From Stenopsyche tienmushanensis (taxonomy: Eukaryota; Arthropoda; Insecta; Trichoptera; Stenopsychidae): a stretch of 64,000 bases of DNA. The position numbers and the translations under genes are program-made. Below, one piece after another: positions 52,200 through 63,717 of this stretch (positions within the stretch are counted from its first letter, which is position 1; the number at the start of each line of letters is the position of its first letter). The stretch spans positions 248,001 through 312,000 of the forward strand of contig WACJ01000344.1 of the NCBI GenBank assembly GCA_008973525.1, in the 5' to 3' direction. The notes under the pieces were generated by a model, which saw nothing but the letters and a program-made list of their open reading frames with translations, was not told the DNA's origin and did no database searches.

Positions 52200-53287
52200 G
52201 ATTTGTATTTACTTTACTTTGGGTGGCTTCTTCAGCCCTATAAGAGAGCCCCAGCCACCGACAATGCTTACCGTTATTTTCAACTATCCTGGGCCTCCTC
52301 GCTCCAATTTCCCAGCACCAGACGTGCGGCGTCTTTATTGACTTTCTTGATCACCCCAGCGTAGCCGAGGTCTTCCGACGGGTCTACTGCCATTCGGCCC
52401 CGAATCCAAAATGACCTCACGACTTCAGAGTCAGAGGTCTCATCCCGGAGGGATCCGAAATTTTTTCTCTCGAACCTCTCTAAGCGCATTGCGTTGCGGA
52501 TGGTCATGGTTCATGGTTCATGCTTCACCGCCGTAATCCACTACTCGACCACCGATACCATCATATATTTCGTTTTAGCATAATTAATTTTCATGCAGAA
52601 ATTAGCAGCAGCTCCGTCGATAGACGTAAGTGCCGACAAAGCCTCCGGTCTTGATTTAACTACGACGTTGATGTCATCAGCAAAGGCCAAATGCATTGCA
52701 TTATCCTTCCATGGATCTGCGTGTCCCGGTCTGCCAGCCTCCCTTATAATTGCCTCCAACGCAATATTAAAAAGTAATGGGGAGAGGGCATCCCCGTCTG
52801 ACTCCCGTCGTTACCTCGAAAGGCTCTGACAGGGCATCATTGCAGCGAATTATATTAACAGATCCGGACACACATCCTCGACAGCCTCATCAGCTTACTT
52901 GGGATTCTCAGCTCCAACATGGTCCTCCGACGTTTTTCCCCGTTGATGCTATCGTATGGCATATGCAAAAGTCTATAAATATGTGGTGGAAATAAACACC
53001 GTATTCCCACATTTGCGAGAATATTCTCACATTGAATAATTGGTCCACAGTGGACCTGCCCGGTCTGAAACCGCATTGGTACTCCCCAAGAAGTTCGTCC
53101 ACGATGAGAGAGAGCCATCCGATCAGAGCTCTTGCAAATAATTTATATCCAATATTCAGAAGGGATATGCCCCTGTATTTGGAGCCTTATTCCCCTTCTT
53201 ATAAATGGGACATATATTACGGCAGTCCTCCACTCAGAAGGCATGACCTCGCTCTGCCATATTGACATCATGAGACCATATAATCTC
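52200..53287 (-). mobile_element. Non-LTR retrotransposon fragment with RT
   Basis: A GC-richer minus-strand segment with reverse transcriptase signatures across several frames: EEVMPSEWRTAVI-like upstream sequence, DELLGEYQCGFRPGRSTVDQ at 53100-53035, and the AFADD catalytic motif at 52687-52673. After the RT comes WTMTIRNAMRLERFERKNFG, the thumb-side sequence seen in RTE-like and related clades. Frameshifts and stops make it non-functional. It is truncated at 53287 before most of ORF2, and its last 25 bp match window positions 1-25. The clade is not certain. Confidence 0.85.
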
Positions 53288-55607
53288 CTTTGTAACGTAT
53301 AAAAATATTGATACTATGCAATTTCCGAGTGAGTCAAAAATAATATTTCATTTAACGCGATGGTTATTTGTGAACTATTTTTAATTTACCGAAGAATCGT
53401 AAATATAAAGAGTATCTTTTGATATCACAAAACTGTCGTTGTAAACGCACAGTCTAATAATTTGTTGCACCGTGTTTATTTATGGAGTATTGCACTTATC
53501 AAAGATTGGCATTTCATTAATTGATCGTTCAAATGAATAATAATTTTCACACCATTGTCTTTCAATATAAATCTTGTAAATACACAAATTGTCATTATTT
53601 ATGCATTTAGTCTCATTTGTGCGATTTATATTATGTTCTTTCGGTAAGAGTACCACGAGCCATATTTTTTAAAATTAGATTAATTTAATCAATCAACATA
53701 TCATAGTGACTATCAATCACACTTCAACTAATCCATTAAAATACCACGTAATATAGTAACAGTGTATTTGTAATATTGCATATTCAAAAATTGTGCGTAG
53801 AACCTCCTACAAATAAATAAATGTCTTATATACTGGAACATTCAAAATCTCTGTGATTTACCTTTTGAAATGTATTAAGAATCATATAATAAATATCAAA
53901 ATTAATCGATAACAATAGCACTAAAATACTATAGTATTTATTTTGTAATCGTGCCAAAGATGACGTTCACAGATTCCCGATTTGATCTCTGCGTTGATCA
54001 ATACAAATAATGCAGTATTTTAAATTTAATTGTTGTCGTTTGACTCCACACAATATCTGAAAATTACATATTGACGTTGATATTGTGAAATTGAATTTTA
54101 ATATTTATTCGATTAAAATTTTAAAATAATACGTAGATGACCTCTAAAGATATAAAATTTAATCGTACAAGTTACATATAAATGTTAAATTCCCCGTGTT
54201 AATTGATATGTATAATGGAAATTAAAATATGCCATAATTAGACATGTTTTATTATTTTTTAGCTTTCGCTCATTCCATACTTGTAATTTTTATGCATTTA
54301 TTTTTAACTCGTACTCTGTAACTCGCATTCAATGGCGCATAATTTAAACGTTGGAACTGTGAGAATACTAAATACAGAGTTAGGGTTAAATTCAAATGAT
54401 TATTTTGTACTTTATATTAATGTATTCCATATATGAAATTTTCTACGTTAATATCTGTTTTATAGAAAACAAGGCCTTACCCTGGTGTATTCTTCGTAAT
54501 ATTGGTATTATGTCAGAAAAGTAAAAGTCGTCTATAATTGTATATTGTATGAGCCTTCTTTGTAATATTGTATAGCATCATAAAATACATGAATATATGT
54601 ATGTTGAACTTACATAATCCGTACGGTGTATTTATGCGTGAATACTATTTATAATACAAATATTTATGTTTCCCAAAAAGTTGTTGTGAGATATGTAATT
54701 ATTGCATAATAATCTATCAGTATATTGTGACGATGAGGCAGATTTCAAATAGTAATTTTGAAAATAAAATTGGAATGTATTTGGTAAGAATTAATAAATT
54801 TTGATGATTTACATTTAGTAATTGTAGAGATTCAATATAATTTGTTGTATACTTAATGGACGACCCTTTTCTTTTGATGTTAGATATTTGTATCTGGTTG
54901 ATAACAGTCGAACTGAAATCATATTATAACTATTACTAATCTCATGTATGTGTGAATTTATTTTTTGAAAACTACACTACTCATATATATTAAATACAAT
55001 AACAATCACGTATTGAATAGTTATTCAGACACAATTGAATTTTCTATAGCACAAACGTCTTAGTTTCAGCTATAGTTAGTTCCATTCTATTTTTGTCGTG
55101 TGTATCGCTATGCGCCTAATGCAGTTTTTACACAGTTGAAAAATTGTTTTAAAATACATCTTAAACATGGAACATTAAAATTTGTATGAAAATGTATGAA
55201 ACGAAATTGTGTAAAACTGGATTGGGTGTACATTCAGATAGTGTAATTATGTATTGAATTCTTGATTCTGTGATTTCTTTAAAATAAAATATTTATTCCA
55301 TTGCGTTCAACGTATTTGGCAAATTGACATGTATTGTAGTGAAATATGTTTAGGTTTAGAGAGACAACTGTTTGTGAATGTACGTAATGTAATAATAACC
55401 CAATTTAAACGAGTTAATAAATAATTTTTCTGAAAGTTGATATTACTATCAAAATATTGTTTCATTTGAGGTTTGCTTAGTGATAATGTTGTATATTTTA
55501 AACCCCTTTAAGATCAAATAGACAGCATCATGTTATTACACGCGTTCAAATCGAGAAAAAATAATAAAATTGAATAATAGATTACAGTATATAATCTATA
55601 ATATATA
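53288..55607. other. AT-rich intergenic, nothing recognised
   Basis: No coding sequence, RNA gene or bounded element seen. Confidence 0.45.
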
Positions 55608-56529
55608 AGAAGTCTCAGCTTTTTCAATGTCCCGGGATTTGAGACTTATTTTCTCTTCAATTATGTACAGAAGTAAATATTTGTATGTGATACATATGTA
55701 TGTATGTGTAAGATAAAAGAATCATCTTGTCCTATATTTCTGAACTATCATTTTCGGAATCACTTTCTTCAGTGTTTTGTTCATCTTAATTGGAATAATC
55801 TAAATCTTCTTCTGTTTCCGTTTGATAAGTTCTATGATACAATGTTTCAACTACAGTTAGATGTATAGCATGATTTATGCAGAGTTCGTTGATGATGGGA
55901 CTTTCACGCCCAAACACTAGCACCATCAGTCATTGTTACTACTATAATCCGATTGACTTTCCATTATGGACTACAATAATGATAAGATACATTTAACAAA
56001 ACGATATTACTTTTTTGATGTGAGACATATAAAATAAATTATAATAACCTTTGAAAAATATACTGGAAATTTTTATATTAAAATCCGTTAGCCGTCCATC
56101 AGAGAACAGACACAAGAACAGCACGAACTAGCTCGAAGTTAGGAGACAAACCTATATTGTATTTACAAAACATTGATCTTTCATTTACTCCTGGATTTTT
56201 CTACGAATCAATTGGTTCTAGCTATTGCTATTACCTAGTAACACTTGGAGTAAACATCCGGTCCATTGTTCTCGGAATTTTGGAATCTTATACAATATCA
56301 GCTGGGCGTAGACGCGTTGCATTTATTTTAAACGCCTTGTACCCTGTTATACCTGCTTTCATTCAATACAAATCAGACATTTTTCATAATTAAAATGTAC
56401 AATATATCAGGCACATTTTAAATCACAGTCTCCCGGACTTACAATGAAAATGTCCTGGGACTCGATACAGCAGATAAGCCCGTAAGTCCTGGGGAAAAAG
56501 TCCCAGGACGTCTCGACACAGAGTCCCTA
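55608..56529 (-). mobile_element. hAT element, internally deleted, copy B
   Basis: Inverted relative of copy A at 1862-2855. Its right end CAGAGTCCCTA (56519-56529) matches the copy A left terminus. Its left part (AGTCTCAGCTTTTTCAATGT ... TTTTCTCTTCAATTATG) matches the copy A right part, though the outermost bases there are lost. The right flank GTTATAAT may be the target duplication; the left flank TCTATAAT differs by two bases. The internal deletion differs from copy A: the shared start-codon region is joined to a later piece of transposase. Confidence 0.85.
55725..55970 (-). pseudogene. hAT transposase core fragment in copy B
   Basis: Minus-strand reading from the shared ATGGAAAGTCAATCGG start passes quickly into MTDGASVW, then, after a frameshift, FGRESPIINELCINHAIHL and TVVETLY. 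These match the hAT core pattern around the middle catalytic Asp (xDGASVM) and the CxNHAIHL block. An acidic tail with in-frame stops follows. Copy A lacks this part and copy B lacks the BED finger, so between them they preserve different sections of one parent. Confidence 0.7.
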
Positions 56530-58162
56530 GTTATAATAGCAAAATGTTTTACTCAAATTTTATTTCTACCATTTACCATTCAAGACATTAAAGTTAAATT
56601 TGTAATATTTCATTTAGGGAATCATGATCAAGTTTTTGCTATAATGAGGATTTAAAATTTTACTATAAGGGATCCACGATTATAGTAATTTAACCCTTTG
56701 GGCTCAAAGTTTTTTTCATAAAAGTTCTCACCAACTCTAAGCCATTTTTTGTGTTTCTTAAAATAATATTTGTATGGAAAAAACTAAAATATCGGTGGTT
56801 TATGAATTAAAAAAATAGCATTTTGTTATGCAGGATGTTTATTAAGTATATTAGGTATTTTATTTGATTTATTAATTTTTATCATGTAATGTATGATATT
56901 TTTTGAAGCAATCTTCAGGATGATGTTCTGGTTTCCTTTCATTTCAGTTCACTTTCTTCCTTTTTCAGTTTCAGTCTTAACACACCATAGTCTCAATAAT
57001 TCTTCACTGATCTGGTATAAATATAATGGGGATTTCTAACTGTTGATTGCGATCAGTTAACGATAATCGTCCTAATTTGGACTTCGTACTAACGCAAAAG
57101 TTGCATCGATTCAATTCCTCTGAACCAATTATTTTCCATATTCCAGATGACAAATTAATAGTCAGACAGTAATTTGAAGTTCATAACATGATGAACATAC
57201 ACTGATGAATAGCATTTTTTTACTTCTAGGAGTGATATATGTATTATATTTACACTTCATATTTATTTTAGAGGTTGATGAGCCATGTGATGCCAGCCGT
57301 GTTAAATGTGGGTTTATATATAATATGAGCAATTAATGTTACTTTGAATAAACAATAACAATACGTGATAGATCAGAATAATTACAGTATGTTATGGTAA
57401 AGTTTAGCAGATATTTCAGAAGGTTCAGTATTTTATTTGGAAAACATAAAATACAATAAGAAACATTTATACTACATATTTTATTGTTTTAATCAAATAC
57501 ACACCGATAAATAGATTAAACATTAATATTGGTTATAGGGTTTTATAACAGTTCTAATTATTAGTTCTATAACACGATAATGATAGTAAAATAATATAAA
57601 GGTATTAGTATTAAAAGTTAGTAATAATGTGAGTGATTAACAAACTCTCTTATGTGGTATTGTGTATTTATAATATCAATAACAACAAAATGTATTTAAA
57701 TAAAATTTTCCATATACGCATAAAATTTTGTAAGGAATCATTGAGTATAATACAACACCTACATAATGTTTCCAGTGACTAGATTTTCTAAAAAATACAT
57801 TTTTCAATTTGATTCCAAAAGCTCTACACCTGTGTTTACACATTTGCATTGGTTTCAATCATTCAGCCGTTTTTCCTCTATTCAAAACGTTACCAAAATT
57901 TAAAAATATTTATGCACTTTAGACTAAACATTCGAGATCTTCAGCATTTTTTTCATGAATAGAAAACGTAATTTTTTTTCAATCTTAACAAAATTCAAAA
58001 TATTTTGATAAAACATATTCAACGTCAATAGATATTTAACATAAATTTAAAAATCATTCTTTGGTATAATTAATGAAGCGACTTAAAATGTTTTGGCAAA
58101 ATCAAAATTGATCATTTAAGATACTATTTTTTAGTACACCTTATACAAATATTATTGAACAT
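56530..58162. other. AT-rich intergenic, nothing recognised
   Basis: No gene or element was identified. The part adjoining 58163 would be the 3' flank of the minus-strand 729-codon ORF. No canonical AATAAA occurs on the minus strand in the first 60 bp after its stop. Confidence 0.4.
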
Positions 58163-60352
58163 TTAGATAAATTTGATATTGATTTTTTTTTCTTTCGTCG
58201 AGAACTTATCTAGAATTTTTTTGTAAAAGTTTTCCCTTTTCTTTAAAGAGTAGAGAAAATCATTTTCAATGGCCAATAAGCAACTGGGCAAAAATCTATC
58301 TTTGAGATGTGACTTCTTTATGTACGATTTAATACGGTATTCAGTCAGATAATCGTTTGTGTTTGTTGGTTTCATGATCGGCAATGTAAGAATTAAATTG
58401 ATCAAATGATATGTTTCGGGGAGAATATCTTGCATTTGATATTTCTTGAATAAATTTACGAAAAGAACCAACGATTTTGTTTTTGCAAAGTCCGGCGATT
58501 GATAAATATATTTGAGTTCACTTTTCAATTTTGCAAAATCGAAATGCTTCCTGTACGAATGCCGCAGCGAAGAAAAGTATTTTTCTGGAAAGTTTCCCGC
58601 GTACTCTCTAAATTTATTTCCTTGCAAAAGCAAAACAAAACTAGTTTTTCTGAAGGTAGAAAATCGATAATCAATGTTTTTAATGAGAATTTGGATTATA
58701 TTCAGATATTTCCTTTTATAAAACGACTTTCGGTCCTCTAATGGGTCGGAAATTTTCCTTTTTCTTGAATACGATTCAGATTCATACTCGTCTCGATTGA
58801 TTACATCCCATATGAAATCGAAATCTTTTTGTTTGTTATGTAAAAATATTTTAAACTTTTGTATTTCCTGGTGACAAAATTTTATATCACTATAATAATT
58901 TTGCAAAGTTTTATGTAAAGTTCTAGCGTACTTGAATACGTCTGCAAACATATATAAATGGAGATTGAAATCAAAATTGTTTAAATAGTAGTGTAATGTT
59001 ACGGCTGAAACAATCATAATGCTGTCCCATTGACCTTCCGTTTTATTAAGCAGAAGATCGAGCGTTATCAAGATATCTTTTTTATGTTTTATTATTCTGT
59101 ATATAATTTTACTATCCAATTTCCATTGAGTATTTCGAGCGGAAGGAAAGCGTTCCCGGATTTTTGAATTCTTATCGTATATTTGAGCGGAAAATTTCGT
59201 AAAGAATTTTGAAAATGTTACCAATGTTTCAACAAACGATTTGCAATCATCCATGCGGGAAATTATTTGAGCAAGGACATGATGTAATCTGTGACTATGA
59301 TAACTCATAAAGAGACAATTATTAAGGTATGCCATAATATCTGGCGCAAGTGAATTGCATTCTTCTCTTGGTACAATTGATCCATCATAGGAATATGCAA
59401 TTAATTTATCGACGCAATTAAAATAATTTGAAATTTTGAATGCCGTATTGAACATATCTTCGGTGGTTTTATTCCAGTTAATGTCTGTAAACCCGATGAA
59501 CCTTTCTACAATGATATCGTTCTTATTTATGAATCGTATGACGGCTGATACTTGCAATTTACCGAATTGTGTATCTGCCTTGGTGAATACGATTGAAACG
59601 AAATCAGCTAAGGCTATATCATTGCGTATTTCTTGCATCAATACAATAGAAATGGCGAGAACTAAATTCGCTTCGACAGTATTATTTGGTCCTTCAAACA
59701 TGTTATAATTTTCCAGGTGTAATTTTAATTCGCCATCCGTATCGCCCAAAAATCTCAACAATTTGACATAGTTACTACCTCGCCGAGATTTGGAATGATC
59801 TTTGAATAAGATTTGCTTTTTAGATACGAAGCATATTACATCAATAATTTTTCTAAGGATGTATCTGTGTGCAGTAACTCTATGATTGTGAAGAATATCA
59901 GAGGTGAGGTCTGGATTCTCTTGAGATTTTTGAAAGTCTTGGTATATTTTGAACTTTCGCAATTTTACGCATGCTGCAATGTGTGCTTGAGAGGTTTCAT
60001 GTCTTTTATACGCTTGACTGATGTTATTTAAATCACAATAACCATATTTGGTCCATACATTTGTCTCGCTCGAATATAACAAACATGGCCAGCAAAACAG
60101 CTTCGACACCTTATCACATCCGCATATCCAAGCAATATCATTATATATATTACTATGAAAGTGCCTTACAAAATTTTTATTTTTCGATGTAATCTGTAGG
60201 ATCGGCGTCGGTCTTCCGTTGTTGAAAATGGCAATCTTCTCTTTTAGTGGTAATGAATCGAATTTGTTATATTGCAAATATTCTAATTCAAACAAATCAT
60301 AATTCATTTTACTCGACTCAGACTCAATGCTTCTGCGGTCAATAAATATCAT
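58163..60352 (-). CDS. ZMYM1-like, hAT transposase-derived protein, intact ORF
   Basis: A single uninterrupted 729-codon ORF. Residues 75-125 form a TTF-type zinc-binding region (WICGCDKVSKLFCWPCLLY; KRHETSQAH with closing histidines), then NHRVTAHRYILRKIIDVICF and a DUF4371/hAT-like RNase H core (VERFIGFTDI; SYDGS with Asp323), an inserted helical region, and a C-terminal hATC-like segment (LPIM ... IKSYIKKSHLKDRFLPSCLL). This is the layout of arthropod ZMYM1-like proteins. By eye against the family pattern, the first catalytic block ADETTD reads FTKADT, and the glutamate of the ERSFS-type block is Thr665, so two of three catalytic acids seem lost. The alternative start Met16 fits the family equally well. 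A TTTTTTATTTCAG acceptor-like site about 25 nt upstream may mark a 5' UTR intron. No terminal repeats were found. A DNA- or chromatin-binding role is inferred. Confidence 0.85.
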   Translation of the reverse strand: MIFIDRRSIESESSKMNYDLFELEYLQYNKFDSLPLKEKIAIFNNGRPTPILQITSKNKNFVRHFHSNIYNDIAWICGCDKVSKLFCWPCLLYSSETNVWTKYGYCDLNNISQAYKRHETSQAHIAACVKLRKFKIYQDFQKSQENPDLTSDILHNHRVTAHRYILRKIIDVICFVSKKQILFKDHSKSRRGSNYVKLLRFLGDTDGELKLHLENYNMFEGPNNTVEANLVLAISIVLMQEIRNDIALADFVSIVFTKADTQFGKLQVSAVIRFINKNDIIVERFIGFTDINWNKTTEDMFNTAFKISNYFNCVDKLIAYSYDGSIVPREECNSLAPDIMAYLNNCLFMSYHSHRLHHVLAQIISRMDDCKSFVETLVTFSKFFTKFSAQIYDKNSKIRERFPSARNTQWKLDSKIIYRIIKHKKDILITLDLLLNKTEGQWDSIMIVSAVTLHYYLNNFDFNLHLYMFADVFKYARTLHKTLQNYYSDIKFCHQEIQKFKIFLHNKQKDFDFIWDVINRDEYESESYSRKRKISDPLEDRKSFYKRKYLNIIQILIKNIDYRFSTFRKTSFVLLLQGNKFREYAGNFPEKYFSSLRHSYRKHFDFAKLKSELKYIYQSPDFAKTKSLVLFVNLFKKYQMQDILPETYHLINLILTLPIMKPTNTNDYLTEYRIKSYIKKSHLKDRFLPSCLLAIENDFLYSLKKRENFYKKILDKFSTKEKKINIKFI

Positions 60353-61240
60353 TTATAGGATTCCTTTTTGCAGTTTTTACTGAAATAAAAAAAATATTTA
60401 TATTAATATTTGCGCATAATAATGGAGTTTTCTTCAAATAATTATAAATTGAAATATGAAGATAATCAATATAACAAAATGAAAAGCCTAACAAATAATA
60501 AAAGCAATTGAAAATATATTTGATACAAATATGATAAGGAAAGTATATAGTCTATGATCATAGTCAGCTTTTTAAAACTATTTAAACCTCGTTGATTTGA
60601 AATTAAAATGGGCACATTCTTCACTTCAGTCATACCCAGCATTTAACACCGTATACATGGGACCAAGTATTGGTATGGTGATTTAGATCCTGAACTCTTA
60701 CTATAAAGGCTCGGGTTCAAATCCAGAACTGAATTTTGAAAACCAACATTTCTTGTGCTTCATTATAAATAAGCATATTTAAATTCATTGTATTACTTGA
60801 AACCTGAATTTCACCTGTTTGTTTCAGCTATGTCCATTTTTTCAGATTTACTTCGTCGTTTGACCGATTAAATATTGTTTGATTGTCACCGGCCGGCACT
60901 AAACGCCCGAAGTTCGAATACTTAGATGTTTTAGAGTCAAGAATTTTTAGGAACAGAACAAGGATAAGAAGAACATCAAATATACGGCCTTGAGGAGAGG
61001 CATATAAAGAACTTCACTTTGCAACGTTAACAGCATTGTCTTCCGTTAACTTCTATATCGTTTTGAAATCGCCGAACTGAGAGAGTCGACCTAAAATAGG
61101 AAAACACTCAGTCTCGAATTCGCTCGAGCAAGTTGCACGTGGACCGAATTCGAGCCGGCAATGCCCTAACGAGGAAAGGAGGGACTGGACTCTTTGCACG
61201 TCAAAAGGTCGTCTAGAATAATTTTCCACTGTCTCCCGAA
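60353..61240. other. Upstream region of the ZMYM1-like ORF
   Basis: AT-rich with GC-richer blocks at about 60890-60930 and 61070-61240. Apart from the tRNA-like stretch listed separately, nothing was classified. The promoter of the minus-strand ORF should lie here. Confidence 0.35.
60664..60735 (+). repeat. tRNA-like stretch, probable SINE head
   Basis: GGTTCAAATCC at 60714-60724 is an exact match to the RNA polymerase III B-box consensus. An A-box-like TGGTATGGTG lies about 43 nt upstream, the spacing found in tRNA genes. A clean cloverleaf cannot be drawn (weak acceptor stem), so a tRNA-derived SINE or tRNA pseudogene is more likely than a functional tRNA. Confidence 0.4.
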
Positions 61241-61319
61241 GAAAACTACTCAGTCTTTACAGACCTCCCAAACTCCCTATCGAGACAGTTGCGAAAGCAT
61301 TCATTCATGAAACCCACTG

Positions 61320-61510
61320 AGTGAGCGTTCAAAATAAAACTCGGTGGTAAGGCTATCTTCAATATTGAGCTAATGAGGAGATTAATGTATAATGCAGACG
61401 AGATGGATGTAACCCCTTCATGTGAATCGATATTGAAGAGGCCCATAGTTCTGCAGTGGATTGTTTGTGGCTGCATTATGATGATGAAATTCATCATGGA
61501 TTTAATTAAT
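61320..61510 (+). repeat. Unidentified repeat, plus-strand copy
   Basis: Related to the reverse complement of about 63660-63870. Shared landmarks are GAGTGAGCGTTCAAAAT, ATGAGGAG and TAGTTCTG near a TGCAYTATGATGA segment. A plus-strand frame gives AFKIKLGGKAIFNIELMRRL and PIVLQWIVCGC. It is coding-like but does not match a family I know. Confidence 0.5.
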
Positions 61511-61599
61511 TTGATTTTATATTGACAACCATATGGGAGGCCTAGCATTATTAAAAAGTAGTTAAAAATCTTTGATAAATAGAATAACACATCTTTAGT

Positions 61600-63515
61600 C
61601 TTTCAGACCTTTTGTCTGAAAAAATATAAATATTCTTTAAAAGCATATAATTAGTCCTTGACCTATATTTATATCCAAAGGATAATTTTTCAGAACATGA
61701 AATCCATATTTCTATTCATATTTCAGACAAGATATGACTACTGAAATTAAATAATGGCTTAAAAATCTAAAACATATTTAATTAAAATATAGCTTAAAAA
61801 ATGGCATTTAGATCCTATTTTATTTCTGGTATTCATATTTAATAATGTATTTTTTTAAAGAAAACGTTGGATGTTCATATGAGATTTGTAATTGTTTATG
61901 CACAAATGATATAAAATCAATGATATTATATGCCATATTGATAAATTTATTCAATAAATATGAGTTCTGACAGTTTAAATGTATTCTTAACAATATAATA
62001 TTTAATTAGATATGAAATTAATATATAATCAATAGTTTCAATTACAATATTTTGCCTCTGCGATTAATTTTTAGGGATGTGCTTAATATAGACATGGCTA
62101 CCGAGACAGCTTTAGTCATATTTTTGATAGAATATCGTTCCGATTCACGTTAAATCTTTAGTGGAGAATCATATCAGTAGAGATGACTTTTATAAAGCTT
62201 CAATTGGAATGTAATATTGAGATATATACCGGATTACGGCGATATCAGATGCGATGTCTTAACAGCATGCAGATCGTCGTATTTCCGCAATAAAAATCAG
62301 GCGCGCGCATGCGCACGCATTCGCGTTGCGATCAAACTGCATGCGCTGAGGTTAATAGCATTGAGATGTTGATAGGAGAGTATGTACATGATGTATTGCA
62401 TTTGCAGAATCGTATCATTACTTTTTTTTTTACATTAAGAGCAATAACATTAATAAAACATGTTCATATTTTTCAAATCCCTTTTGTTTTTCCGTGATAT
62501 GACAAACTATAATTAATTTCGCATCATTATCATATACATATTGTAATAATGTAAAAAATATGGCAGTAATGAAGTATAAAAAAATTGTAATTTTAATTTT
62601 GAAAATGTGTTAGATAAAGCAGTAATTTTAATTTTTTTAAACTTTGAATGATTTTTTTAAATTGACATTCTCATTATATATTCATGCTGAAAAAAATTGA
62701 CCTTATTACCAATTTTTTTAAAATCATAACTGTCAATTTTGGAAAATTGTCAAATGTATTATTTTTTTAAAAAAATACAATCAATAAATATTCTGTATAG
62801 ATGATTATCGATTTGTTAAAAAAAACGTTTTTTAAATGTTGATTCAGAAAAATTTACGTTCCGCTTCACAATGTAATTGTTTCATTTAAAACACTCAGAT
62901 TTAAGAAGAAAATATTTATCTTTTAAATGCAAGTTAAAATTGATATAAACTATTGGTGATAATTTTAAAATAAGTTTGTAAAATATTATTTATTCCAATC
63001 ATCCTATGCATTCTCTGCAGCTTGAAATTGAAGAGTGTTAGAGATTAAATAAGTCCGCGAATATCCACTATCTGTTACTATCAGCTATTTTCTCTTCGAC
63101 TAATATTATTAAAACTTAATGACTTTAGGGAGAGACGATTGTGTATATTTTTTCTAGATAAAAAAATTCATAGGCCTGCATTTCTCTCTTATATTCTCTT
63201 GTACAGAATTCTCATCATTTTCTTCCAATATCACATTTCAAAGGTATATATTTGTTTTTTCTATCAAGCTTTTGTTAATGCTATTAATTAGTCTTTAGAT
63301 ATTACCAAAGTAAAGCAAGTATACATTAAAAATAGGTGTATCTTACTTATACACAAATTTACAATACTCTCAATCCTAAATTATGGTTTTATATTCTTAT
63401 TTGAATAACAAGCTAAATTTCCCACTTGAAATACATCTTAATTACTACAGAGAAAAATAATTTTATAAATACGCCTATAAATTGTTTATATTCTAATTTA
63501 TTTTAAAATAATAAT
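61600..63515. other. AT-rich intergenic, nothing else recognised
   Basis: Apart from the NRF-1-type island at 62.3 kb, no gene, RNA or bounded element was found. Confidence 0.4.
62304..62315. promoter_or_regulatory. NRF-1 / Ewg-type palindrome CGCGCATGCGCA
   Basis: Exact match to YGCGCAYGCGCR, the site of NRF-1 and its insect counterpart Erect wing. It sits in a short GC-rich island (62300-62345) within very AT-rich sequence, with a further half-site (GCATGCGCT) about 30 bp downstream. This is a promoter-type signal, but no gene start was identified nearby. Confidence 0.45.
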
Positions 63516-63519
63516 TATA

Positions 63520-63717
63520 TCAATATGATTCTTTTAAGTTGTAACGGTAATGATTTTGCTTTTTTAAATGTATCAAAGTAGATATATCTTCTGCGCATTG
63601 GACTTTTTTTTTGTTAGCTGGATCTGATGTATGTAAATCTAAATCTTTTAGTAATGTGTGTAATGCAATTTTTTTGTAAAGCGAATAGTCAATGTTATCA
63701 TCTTCATCATAGTGCAG
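63520..63717 (-). CDS. Coding-like segment at the right edge, unidentified
   Basis: A minus-strand open frame reads FRLHYDEDDNIDYSLYKKIA, then LHTLLKDLDLHTSDPANKK and a basic tail ending LKESY before the stop. It is preceded by an acceptor-like CTGTTTTAG, so it could be a last exon. Upstream sequence on the same strand (63730-63950) also has coding-like pieces (VFHIILKLPYDIEDEIAFDT) but with stops between, and it is related to 61320-61510. It may be the end of a gene extending past the window, or a repeated-element ORF. No family recognised. Confidence 0.4.
   Translation of the reverse strand: MHYDEDDNIDYSLYKKIALHTLLKDLDLHTSDPANKKKVQCAEDISTLIHLKKQNHYRYNLKESY

Noticed and set aside
59436..60031. 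Plus-strand ORFs opposite the 729-codon gene
   Set aside because: Antisense shadows of a long conserved minus-strand frame.
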